Of a DNA stretch of 64,000 nucleotides, positions 17,721-26,533 are shown one piece after another. The notes under the pieces were generated by a model. That model made no database searches and was not told the origin of the DNA. It saw nothing but the letters and a program-made list of their open reading frames with translations. The DNA is taken from assembly GCF_016482825.1 (NCBI RefSeq), contig NZ_JAEMNV010000003.1, positions 186,001 through 250,000 on the forward strand. The letters are read 5' to 3'. Origin of the DNA: Antrihabitans stalagmiti. Its GTDB lineage: Bacteria > Actinomycetota > Actinomycetes > Mycobacteriales > Mycobacteriaceae. The translations under genes and the position numbers were made by a program. The stretch's first letter is position 1. The number at the start of each line of letters is the position of its first letter.

Positions 17721-18356
17721 ATGGAACGCACCGGCGTGTGGGGAGGTCGCACCACCGAAGAACGCCGTGCTGACAGGCGTGATCGAATGCTCTCCGTCGC
17801 CATCGACATCTGGAGTCAGCACGGGTGGGCGGCGGTAACCATGCGACGCGTTTGCGCCGAAGCAGCGCTCAGCGATCGGTACTTCTACAAGGAGTTCGGG
17901 GATCGGGACGGCTTGCTCACCGCCGTATGGCAGCACATCGAAGGCGAGGTACTCGCAACCGTCGCTGTCGCCTACGCCGAAAAAAGTGGTCCCGGCACAT
18001 CGTGGGAAGACCTGACTCGGACCGCGACCAGGGTCCTCGTCGACCACATCGTTTCCCATCCCGCGCAAGCGAAGATCCTGTTGAGCCGCAACGAGGGCAG
18101 CCCGATCCTGGAAAGCGAACGGCAACGCTCGTTTCACAGAGCCATCGACCTCGTCACATCCGCTGCGAGACCGCGGCTCCGGCAGGGTGTCGATGAACTG
18201 GCCTTGCGGATGGACGCGATCGTCGGCGTCGGCGGGTTCGTCGAACTACTCAGAGAATGGCAGTCGGACGCGATAGCCGTCGATTGCGATCGCATCGTCG
18301 ACTACGTCGCAGAGATGGCGACCCGGGTCGGTGGGCAATATCGCCTACCGCACTGA
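17721..18356 (+). CDS. TetR-family regulator of the P450 operon
   Basis: A 211-residue TetR-type protein, divergent from the P450 operon across a 93-bp gap. The helix-turn-helix is at about 40-63 (VTMRRVCAEAALSDRYFYKEF). I place the start at the ATG at 17721; there is AGGA immediately in front but no well-spaced ribosome site, so a leaderless message is possible. Divergent placement strongly suggests that it represses the P450-SDR-hydrolase-BVMO operon. The gap contains imperfectly matched ACTGA and TCAGT half-sites at its ends, too weak to call an operator. Confidence 0.82.
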   Translation: MERTGVWGGRTTEERRADRRDRMLSVAIDIWSQHGWAAVTMRRVCAEAALSDRYFYKEFGDRDGLLTAVWQHIEGEVLATVAVAYAEKSGPGTSWEDLTRTATRVLVDHIVSHPAQAKILLSRNEGSPILESERQRSFHRAIDLVTSAARPRLRQGVDELALRMDAIVGVGGFVELLREWQSDAIAVDCDRIVDYVAEMATRVGGQYRLPH

Positions 18357-18480
18357 GGGCGTGTGAAGCCGGACCTATCGGATTGGTCACGAAACGCTGC
18401 CATGGCTAACGGGTGGCGTGGGGGTGCGATTAGCAAATATCCAGTTCGGGTCGGGATCGCATCAGTTTGGGGTCGGAGCC

Positions 18481-19680
18481 ATGTCTCCTATCAGGCACGC
18501 CAGAGTCGAAAAAGATTGCGCTGCAAAGGTTCACTGGCGTGACCGCAAGCGATACCTCTGGACCCTCGGTCTGATCGCGCCGGCCTGCAGTCTGTTGCCA
18601 TCGCAACTTGTGCTCTGGACCGGACTGGAAGTTCTGTGGTGGATCGGCCCGATCATCGTGTTCGTCGCAATACCGCTGGTCGACGCCCTCGTCGGGGAGG
18701 ACGGTGTGAACCCTCCGGACGAGGCTTACAAGCAACTCTCCAACGATCGTTACTACCGCTGGTGTACCTACGCGTTCCTGCCGGTTCAGGTAGTCGCGTT
18801 GTTCGTCGCCTGCTACCTGTGGTCGTCCGATGCATTGGCCCTCGTCGACAAGATCGGACTTGCTGTGACCGTCGGCGTCGGCTGTGGCATCGGGATCAAC
18901 GCCGCACACGAACTCGGTCACCGCAGCGATCGATTGGAGCGCTGGTTGTCGAAGATCGCACTCGCGCAGTCCTGTTACGGACACTTCTACGTCGAACACA
19001 ACAAGGGACACCATGCGCGAGTCGCTACGCCCGAGGACCCGGCGAGCGCCCGCTTCGGGGAAAGTCTGTGGCGATTCCTTCCGCGCAGCGTTGTCGGTGG
19101 TATGCGGTCGGCGCTGAGCTTGGAACGAGATCGATTGCATCGCAGGGGTTTACGATGGTGGAGTTTGGACAACAACCTGCTGCAGGCGTGGGCGATGAGT
19201 ATCGTGCTGTTCGGAGTCGTACTCGGCGTTTTCGGCTGGCGGATTGCGCCGTACCTCGTCATGCAAGCTGTCGTCGGTTTCTGCCTACTCGAAACCGTGA
19301 ACTACGTCGAGCACTACGGACTACTTCGGCAACGGTTGCCTCGTTGGTCGACAAGCAGTGGTAGTTACGAGCCGTGCTCACCGCGGCACAGTTGGAACAG
19401 CGATCGGTTGGTGACCAACGTGTTTCTGTTCCATCTGCAACGCCACAGCGATCATCACGCCAACCCCGGACGTCGCTACCAGACGCTGCGGAGTAGTGAG
19501 GAAGCGCCGCAGTTGCCGGCCGGTTACGCAACCATGATCGTGCTCGCGGCGGTTCCGCCGCTGTGGCGGCGTGTCATGGATCGGCGGGTGCTTGCTCACT
19601 ACGACCAGGATGTTCGGCGGACCAACATGGCGCCCGGCGCACGAGCCAAGTTGGCTACTTCGCGTCTACCGTCGAATTAG
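18481..19680 (+). CDS. alkB: AlkB-type alkane 1-monooxygenase
   Basis: A 399-residue integral-membrane diiron hydroxylase. All family signatures are visible: HELGHR (143-148), EHNKGHHARVATPEDPA (from about 172), NYVEHYGL and LQRHSDHHANPGRRYQTLR. Hydrophobic segments lie at about 27-47, 50-70, 95-118, 125-142 and around 240-280. The start is the ATG at 18481. It oxidises the terminal carbon of alkanes with electrons from rubredoxin. Unlike usual rhodococcal alkB loci, no rubredoxin gene follows; instead a BVMO-like gene begins 20 bp downstream. A relaxed substrate, such as a medium-chain or branched compound, is possible but not shown. Confidence 0.9.
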   Translation: MSPIRHARVEKDCAAKVHWRDRKRYLWTLGLIAPACSLLPSQLVLWTGLEVLWWIGPIIVFVAIPLVDALVGEDGVNPPDEAYKQLSNDRYYRWCTYAFLPVQVVALFVACYLWSSDALALVDKIGLAVTVGVGCGIGINAAHELGHRSDRLERWLSKIALAQSCYGHFYVEHNKGHHARVATPEDPASARFGESLWRFLPRSVVGGMRSALSLERDRLHRRGLRWWSLDNNLLQAWAMSIVLFGVVLGVFGWRIAPYLVMQAVVGFCLLETVNYVEHYGLLRQRLPRWSTSSGSYEPCSPRHSWNSDRLVTNVFLFHLQRHSDHHANPGRRYQTLRSSEEAPQLPAGYATMIVLAAVPPLWRRVMDRRVLAHYDQDVRRTNMAPGARAKLATSRLPSN

Positions 19681-19698
19681 TGTGACTATTCTTCACAC
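19680..19698 (+). promoter_or_regulatory. Inverted repeat before the AlkB-linked monooxygenase
   Basis: GTGTGA and TCACAC form a perfect 6-bp inverted repeat with a 7-nt centre, ending one base before the ATG at 19700. No ribosome site is visible there, so the repeat may be an operator or a hairpin that affects translation of the second gene. Confidence 0.35.
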
Positions 19699-19699
19699 C

Positions 19700-21199
19700 A
19701 TGACGAATGGCTCTGCTGCACAGACACCGACCCTCGAACGCCACCACGTGGTCATCGTCGGCGCAGGTTTCGGGGGTCTCGGTGCTGGAATCAAGCTGTC
19801 AGCCAAAGGAATCGACGACTTCGTCATCCTCGACCGCGGCGACGAGGTCGGTGGAACATGGCGCGAAAACACCTATCCTGGCGTCGAAGCCGATATTCCG
19901 GCGGTGCACTACTCCTACGGTCATCAGCCCAATGCCAGGTGGTCGTCGGCATTCGCGCCGGGTGGTGAGCTCTTCGCCTACGCCCGCGAGGTCGCAGACC
20001 GTTTCGAGTTGCGGCAGAAGATCAGGTTCGGGACGGAGGTCGTCTCTGCCGTTTACGACGAAGATGCTCGTGAATGGACCGTCGAGGCAGCGGATGGGTC
20101 GCGGTTCGTCGCGCGTTTCGTCATCTCCTGCCACGGTGCGCTGAGCATTCCGTCGCGTCCGGAGATCCCTGGGCTCGACGACTTCGAAGGCAAGATGATG
20201 GCGACCCAACGCTGGGACCATTCGTATTCGGTCGCGGGTAAGCGCGTTGCCGTCATCGGTACCGGAGCCTCTGCGCTGCAGGTTATTCCGACGATAGCGC
20301 CGGAGACCGCACACCTGACCGTGTACCAGCGCACGCCGATCTGGGTGATGCCCAAGGTCAACTTCGCGATTCCCGGCGCCTTGCAGAAGGTCTTCGAGAC
20401 GGTTCCCCTGTCGCAGCGGATCGTGCGGTCCATCGTCTCCTCTACGACCGCAGTCGCCGAAACCGTTGCGGTCACCCACAACAAGCGTCTTCCGTACGTC
20501 ACCAAGGCTGTCGCCGAACTGGCCAAGGCGTATCTGAAGTCGCAGGTAAAGGATCCGGAGCTGCGCGAGAAGCTCACGCCCACCTATGGTTTCGGGTGCA
20601 AGCGGCCGTCGATGTCGAACACGTACTTCTCGACGTTCGAACGCGACAACGTCACCTTGGAAACGACCGGGATCGAGCGCATCACGCCGACGGGAATCAG
20701 AACGGTCGACGGCAACGAAGTCGAACTCGACACGATCGTCCTTGCCACCGGCTTCAAGATATTCGGCTTGAGCTACCGGATCGCCGGGGTCGGCGGTACC
20801 GATCTCGAAACACAATGGGACGCAGAGCGAATGGCGTCCTACGAAGGTGTCGCCGTCCCAGGTTTCCCGAACTTCTTTCTGGCCCCCGGCCCGTACGGGG
20901 TCATCGGCTTCTCGTGGTTCGACACCATCGAGATCTGCGTCAGCCACGCGGTCGACATGATCGCGAAGGCGGACGCGGACGGCGTCACACGGATCGAGGC
21001 GGACGCCGATGCCACCGCCAAATTCGTCAAGAAGATGCGCAAGCGGGTCGAGCACACCGTGTTCATGAGCCCGTCCTGCAACAACTCGAACACCTACTAC
21101 CTCAACAAGCACGGAGACGCGCCCTACCTGCGGCCCGAGACCATCGTCGAGACGCAGTTCGCGATGAGGTCGGCGTCCAAGGGGTATGTGCTTTCCTAG
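19700..21199 (+). CDS. BVMO-like flavin monooxygenase (third), fingerprint histidine missing
   Basis: A 499-residue flavin monooxygenase close in layout to the two others in this window. GAGFGGLG is at 21-28, GGTWRENTYPG at 51-61 and GTGASA near 187. The Baeyer-Villiger fingerprint reads FEGKMMATQRWD at 162-173, so the usual histidine is alanine (A168) while F162, G164 and W172 remain. That histidine is part of the signature used to define the class, so this enzyme may do different chemistry or have altered coupling. The ATG is 20 bp after the alkB stop and lacks a ribosome site. Longer readings would overlap alkB and are rejected. Confidence 0.83.
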   Translation: MTNGSAAQTPTLERHHVVIVGAGFGGLGAGIKLSAKGIDDFVILDRGDEVGGTWRENTYPGVEADIPAVHYSYGHQPNARWSSAFAPGGELFAYAREVADRFELRQKIRFGTEVVSAVYDEDAREWTVEAADGSRFVARFVISCHGALSIPSRPEIPGLDDFEGKMMATQRWDHSYSVAGKRVAVIGTGASALQVIPTIAPETAHLTVYQRTPIWVMPKVNFAIPGALQKVFETVPLSQRIVRSIVSSTTAVAETVAVTHNKRLPYVTKAVAELAKAYLKSQVKDPELREKLTPTYGFGCKRPSMSNTYFSTFERDNVTLETTGIERITPTGIRTVDGNEVELDTIVLATGFKIFGLSYRIAGVGGTDLETQWDAERMASYEGVAVPGFPNFFLAPGPYGVIGFSWFDTIEICVSHAVDMIAKADADGVTRIEADADATAKFVKKMRKRVEHTVFMSPSCNNSNTYYLNKHGDAPYLRPETIVETQFAMRSASKGYVLS

Positions 21200-21294
21200 C
21201 GACCGAAATCGATCAGGAATCGAGAAGCGCGCGCCTGCACACCGAACCTACGGTTGTCTCAGAACGACACACCAACCAAGGAAGAGGTAGGACG

Positions 21295-21531
21295 ATGAAG
21301 ACGATGACTTGCAAGCAGCTCGGCGGACCGTGCGATACGGCGTTCAGTGCAGAGAAGGCAGACGACGTCATTCACCAGCAAGACCAGCACCTCAAAGACA
21401 TGGTCGCGGGTGGCGACGAGACCCACCGCGAGGCGTTGAAGGAAATGCAGGGCAGGTGGAAGCGGCCGGTGTCGGGGTTGGGTTGGTACCGCAAGACCAA
21501 GAAGGAATTCGCCGCAGCACCTGAAGACTGA
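21295..21531 (+). CDS. Small DUF1059-type protein
   Basis: A 78-residue acidic protein with the ATG at 21295 after GAGGTAGGACG. It begins MKTMTCKQLGGPCD and continues with a helix rich in charged residues and a WKRPVSGLGWYRKTKKEF segment. The early TCxxLGGPCD with its two cysteines is the hallmark of DUF1059, short proteins common in actinobacteria and often under stress control. No function is known. It sits alone between the monooxygenase and the epoxide-hydrolase-like gene and probably has its own promoter in the 95-bp gap. Confidence 0.72.
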   Translation: MKTMTCKQLGGPCDTAFSAEKADDVIHQQDQHLKDMVAGGDETHREALKEMQGRWKRPVSGLGWYRKTKKEFAAAPED

Positions 21532-21566
21532 TCCGAGATCGCGTGTTTTGACAGCAGGGGGTGGGT

Positions 21567-22436
21567 ATGAGCAATCGTCTGACGTCGTTCACCAACGACG
21601 GCTTTACCTTCGACGTGACCGACGAGGGTCCGCCCGAGGGGATACCGGTCGTGCTGCTGCACGGGTTTCCTCAGACCGCAGCGGAGTGGTCACGCGTCAC
21701 TCCGCATCTGCACGAACGTGGTTACCGCACAATCGCTCCCACTCAGCGTGGGTACTCGCCCGGGGCACGCCCGAGCGGACGATATGCATATCGGATGAGT
21801 GCATTGGTTGGCGACGCGGTGGCGCTGATTGCCGAACTCGGTGCGGGACCGGTGCATCTCGTCGGCCACGACTGGGGGTCTGCTGTCGCGTGGTCGACGG
21901 CCGCAGCTCATCCGGACCGGGTTCGCACGCTGACATCGGTTTCGGCGCCGCACCCGATGGCGTTCATTCGATCGCTGGTGACCAGCAGCCAGGCTTTGCG
22001 ATCGTCTTACATGGCGCTGTTCCAGGTTCCGTGGTTGCCCGAGTTTGCGATCTCCCGAGTTTTTCGCGCCGTCGAATCGTCGAGTCGACCTGCTGTACGG
22101 CGACGCGCATTGGCGTTGTCGCAGATGGACGGCGACCAGTTCGATCGGATCCAGCGCGACGTCGTCGACAACGGAGCGCTGCCCTACGCGCTCAACTGGT
22201 ACCGCGCGATGCTGATCGCAAGCCCAGGTGGAGGGGCGCAGAAGATCAGTACTCCGACGACACACGTGTGGAGTACACGAGACAGTGCGCTTGTGCGCAA
22301 AGGTGCCGAGCTGACCGCCGAATATGCAACGGGGCCCTATCGATTGGAAGTCCTCGACGCGACGCACTGGATACCGGAGGAACGGCCGGTCGAGCTCGCC
22401 GGAATCATCGCGGCACGGGCGGACGGTACGGCGTAG
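21567..22436 (+). CDS. Epoxide-hydrolase-like alpha/beta hydrolase
   Basis: A 289-residue alpha/beta hydrolase with an aspartate nucleophile in VGHDWGS (about 107-113), as in epoxide hydrolases and haloalkane dehalogenases. HGFPQ near 32 supplies the oxyanion HGxP motif and DATHW near 270 the histidine. Tyrosines in the cap region (YAYRMS, NWYR) fit epoxide hydrolase better than dehalogenase. The ATG at 21567 follows AGGGGG; a GTG two codons earlier is possible. Its 3' end overlaps the convergent TetR gene by 32 bp. It would open an epoxide to a diol in the cytoplasm. Confidence 0.8.
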   Translation: MSNRLTSFTNDGFTFDVTDEGPPEGIPVVLLHGFPQTAAEWSRVTPHLHERGYRTIAPTQRGYSPGARPSGRYAYRMSALVGDAVALIAELGAGPVHLVGHDWGSAVAWSTAAAHPDRVRTLTSVSAPHPMAFIRSLVTSSQALRSSYMALFQVPWLPEFAISRVFRAVESSSRPAVRRRALALSQMDGDQFDRIQRDVVDNGALPYALNWYRAMLIASPGGGAQKISTPTTHVWSTRDSALVRKGAELTAEYATGPYRLEVLDATHWIPEERPVELAGIIAARADGTA

Positions 22437-23157
22437 CCGGCCGGCGGGCAGCGTCGGGAGGATCCAGCATGGGCACGAGAAACTGCCAAGCTATGGACGC
22501 CAACTGATCGTCGTCGTCGAGATCGACTATGTGGCAAGGAATTGCCAAAAATGATGCCGAGACGCGCACCATCATTTCGGCAACGAGTGAGGTGTCGAGA
22601 TCCTCGGAGACATTGCCTGCAGCCTGTTCGGTACTGAGCTGTCCGGCGACGAATTGTCGTACCGCCGCGAGCATCCGGCCGTCGTCGCCGATCATCGAGC
22701 CCGCCAGAAGGTTCGGTTCGGCAGTGAGGAGCCCGCCTATCAGGGCGTTCCCGCGAATCGCGCGCAGCGAGCTTACGAATCCCAGCACGACGCGATCCGC
22801 CGCTGTCGGCGCTTCGGCGATGTCGACGAGGAACTGCTCGAAATACCGTCGAAATTCGCGAAGGATGACCTGCTCGACCAGTGCGTCCTTGGTGGCGAAC
22901 CGCCGGTAGACCGTGATTCTCGAAAGCTTGGCCCCTCGCGCAACGTCTTCCATCGAGGAACGTTGAATTCCCATGCGGCAGAACTGTTCATACGCCGCGT
23001 CGAGGAGGCGTGTGCGGGTCTGATCGTTGTCGTCGACACGCTCCACGGCGTGAATGAATGCCCGCTGCAGCATCGACTGTGAGTCGGGTGCCGTCGAAGC
23101 GGCGCTCGGCGCAGGTTCCACGGACAACTCCTCTGCGATGGTTGTGATGACCGCCAC
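22405..23157 (-). CDS. TetR-family regulator divergent from lcp
   Basis: A 250-residue TetR-type protein with an N-terminal extension of about 45 residues before the helix-turn-helix at about 66-90 (SSMEDVARGAKLSRITVYRRF). The GTG start at 23157 is uncertain; an ATG 28 codons in (23073) would give a more usual length. It is divergent from the Lcp gene with about 80 bp between them. TetR-type regulators are known next to lcp genes in rubber-degrading actinobacteria, so it is a likely repressor of lcp. Its end overlaps the convergent epoxide-hydrolase-like gene. Confidence 0.8.
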   Translation of the reverse strand: MAVITTIAEELSVEPAPSAASTAPDSQSMLQRAFIHAVERVDDNDQTRTRLLDAAYEQFCRMGIQRSSMEDVARGAKLSRITVYRRFATKDALVEQVILREFRRYFEQFLVDIAEAPTAADRVVLGFVSSLRAIRGNALIGGLLTAEPNLLAGSMIGDDGRMLAAVRQFVAGQLSTEQAAGNVSEDLDTSLVAEMMVRVSASFLAIPCHIVDLDDDDQLASIAWQFLVPMLDPPDAARRPATPYRPPVPR

Positions 23158-23238
23158 TTTATGTTACTCATGATACGCGAAAACTCTAACTGTTTCATTG
23201 CCTCATTCTGTCTTGCTCGACATCATCCGGGGAGAAAA

Positions 23239-24462
23239 ATGGACAATCTCAGTAGGCGCAACGTTTTGAAAGCCGGTGGTGTCCTGAGCGTGTTCGGCGC
23301 CATCGCGACAGCGGCCCCTGCCGCCGCACGACAACCGTGGCGGTGGTCACCCGCCGGCTCGGTCCTCGGATCGGGTGACGGCGCCGACCCAAGAACAGTG
23401 TGGGACAGCGAAGCAGATCCGCTCGTCGCGTCACTGTTGGATCGAGGCGACGTGCCGAGGGTGAACGATCTACTCCGCACGTGGACCAAAAACGGCCAGC
23501 CGCTGCCCAACGGACTACCGAACGATCTTCGCGACTTCATGGAGCACGCTCGGCAACTGCCGTCGTGGACCGACCAGGGAAAACTCGCTACTGCCTTCAA
23601 GTTCAACGAAAAGCGCGGCACCTACCTCGGTGTGCTGTACGGGTTTGCAAGCGGAATGATGAGCACGGTCATCCCCAACGAGGCGCGCGCGGTGTACTAC
23701 TCCAAAGGCGGCGCGAACATGAAGGCGCGCATCTCGAAAACCGCCAAGCTCGGCTACGACATCGGCACTCGCAACGCCTACCAACCAGACGGCGAAATGA
23801 TCGTGACCTGCCTGAAGACGCGACTTGTTCACGCGGCGGTACGGCATCTACTTCCGCAGTCGGAATATTGGACAAGTACTGCGCCAGAGGATATTCCGAT
23901 CAGCCAGAACGACATGATGGTCACCTGGCACAGCCTGCCGACCACCGTCATGCGAACGTTGACGCAGTGGAAGGTCCCGGTACCGGCCGACGAGTCCGAG
24001 GCTTTCCTGCACTCGTGGCAGCTGAGTGCGCACATGCTCGGCATCCAGGATCAGTACATTCCGGCGACGTGGGCGCAGGCGGACTCGCAAGCTGCGCAGG
24101 TTCTCGATCCGATTCTTGCGCCGACGCCGGAAGGCATCAAACTTGCGGACATACTTCTCGACCTCGGCGCCGGCCTCGACCTCACCCTGCTGAGTAGGCC
24201 GGTCCTCAGTGCGTTGACCCGCTTTGCGCTCGGCGATCAGATCGCCGATTGGCTACAGATCGCGCGCGAACCTGTCTGGAGTCCGCTGCTCGACGTTGCC
24301 TGGGAGCCCTATATCGCTGTGCGAGAGGGGATTTTGACAGTACCGATGGCACCCGAGGCGTACTGGACCTTCGACGAGATTCTGCGTCAATTCGTGCTGC
24401 TCTACATGTCCGAACTGCGGCCTATCAGCATCGAAATACCGGTGATCAATCGTCCGCGCTGA
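23239..24462 (+). CDS. lcp: Latex-clearing protein (rubber oxygenase)
   Basis: A 407-residue secreted b-type haem dioxygenase of the Lcp/DUF2236 family, which cleaves poly(cis-1,4-isoprene) to aldehyde- and ketone-ended oligomers outside the cell. The ATG at 23239 follows GGGGAG. A Tat signal, SRRNVLK at residues 5-11, leads a hydrophobic stretch and a likely cut near APAAARQ. Using this start, E148, R164, K167, T168 and H198 fall at the same numbers as the active-site and haem-ligand residues of the studied Streptomyces K30 enzyme (NEARAV, ARISKT, RLVHAA). That supports both the call and the start. A divergent TetR lies upstream and a palindromic repeat follows the stop. Confidence 0.9.
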   Translation: MDNLSRRNVLKAGGVLSVFGAIATAAPAAARQPWRWSPAGSVLGSGDGADPRTVWDSEADPLVASLLDRGDVPRVNDLLRTWTKNGQPLPNGLPNDLRDFMEHARQLPSWTDQGKLATAFKFNEKRGTYLGVLYGFASGMMSTVIPNEARAVYYSKGGANMKARISKTAKLGYDIGTRNAYQPDGEMIVTCLKTRLVHAAVRHLLPQSEYWTSTAPEDIPISQNDMMVTWHSLPTTVMRTLTQWKVPVPADESEAFLHSWQLSAHMLGIQDQYIPATWAQADSQAAQVLDPILAPTPEGIKLADILLDLGAGLDLTLLSRPVLSALTRFALGDQIADWLQIAREPVWSPLLDVAWEPYIAVREGILTVPMAPEAYWTFDEILRQFVLLYMSELRPISIEIPVINRPR

Positions 24463-24488
24463 ACGAAACCGACACGGCTGCAAGGATA

Positions 24489-24525
24489 GTGGGTGATTGC
24501 TCTCGGATTCCGAGAGCAATCCCAC
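24489..24525. repeat. Palindromic repeat family 1, copy 1
   Basis: Inverted repeat of about 37 bp with arms GATTGCTCTCGG and CCGAGAGCAATC around ATT, flanked by GTGGGT and CCCAC. It starts 26 bp after the lcp stop. It matches copies at 41.8, 46.4 and 54.5 kb. Confidence 0.75.
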
Positions 24526-24528
24526 ACA

Positions 24529-24645
24529 CTTTCTGCAATCGACGCTCCCAAGGTCGCCTATGACCTGTGGGCTACCGATCCCAGCGTCTGGGTCGACGTC
24601 ATCACACGGGCGTGTCGCGCGCTGATCGACACCGTCGACCGCTGA
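24529..24645 (+). pseudogene. Possible remnant of a coding sequence
   Basis: An open frame of about 39 codons, ending TGA at 24645, reads as a protein C-terminus: LSAIDAPKVAYDLWATDP and then SVWVDVITRACRALIDTVDR. The composition is like a real actinobacterial protein, perhaps the tail of a TetR-type regulator, but there is no start with a ribosome site and the upstream part is repeat DNA. It may be what remains of a gene deleted when the repeat or the neighbouring gene arrived. Confidence 0.25.
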
Positions 24646-24679
24646 TATTTGCTTCCCCTTTCAACGTATATCGCACTGG

Positions 24680-24698
24680 GGGGCTTGCCACAAGACCC
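24680..24698 (+). promoter_or_regulatory. Rifamycin-associated element (RAE)
   Basis: The 19 bases GGGGCTTGCCACAAGACCC form an inverted repeat with one arm mismatch. They closely match the known element of consensus GGGGCTTGCGGCAAGGCCC found upstream of rifamycin-inactivating genes in actinobacteria. The site lies 79 bp before the GTG of the rifampicin monooxygenase gene, so it probably mediates drug induction. Confidence 0.75.
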
Positions 24699-24741
24699 GG
24701 GTCTTGCTGCAGACTCTGCTGCCGTAACCAGAATTCGTTGA

Positions 24742-26202
<1,461 letters not shown>

Positions 26203-26308
26203 GTTGCAAGCGATGCAAGATCGCTGCATCGGCGCGATTGCATTCGCCTCTGGCGGGTACTCCTCGCTACGCATCGTTCTTCAGCAGACGACGAGTAAGG
26301 AACCACGC

Positions 26309-26524
26309 GTGAGCAAGGACGAATTCGAAAAGGGCGACAAGGTCGAATGGAAGACCCACGGCACCACCACCGAGGGGAAGGTAGAGAAGAAGATCACCTC
26401 CGAGACCGAGGCAGCAGGCCGAACGGTCAAAGCATCCAAGGACGAGCCGCAGTACAAGGTGCGCAGCGACAAAAGTGGCAAGGATGCCGTGCACAAACCC
26501 GACGCACTGAAACCTAAGGACTGA
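26309..26524 (+). CDS. Small DUF2945 protein
   Basis: A 71-residue highly charged protein, GTG start at 26309 behind AAGGAA. The core FEKGDKVEWKTHGTTTEGKVEKKI is a short SH3/Tudor-like beta unit typical of DUF2945, called hypervirulence-associated Tudor in fungi and common next to DNA-repair genes in actinobacteria. The C-terminal half is lysine-rich with YKVRSDKSGKDAVHKP. It ends 9 bp before the photolyase-type gene, so the two are likely one transcript. No activity is established. Confidence 0.75.
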   Translation: MSKDEFEKGDKVEWKTHGTTTEGKVEKKITSETEAAGRTVKASKDEPQYKVRSDKSGKDAVHKPDALKPKD

Positions 26525-26533
26525 CAAGCCGAC

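Noticed and set aside
17628-18137. N-terminal extension of the P450 by about 170 residues
   Set aside because: It would overlap the divergent TetR gene and lacks a ribosome site; the ATG at 17627 has GAGGAG in place.
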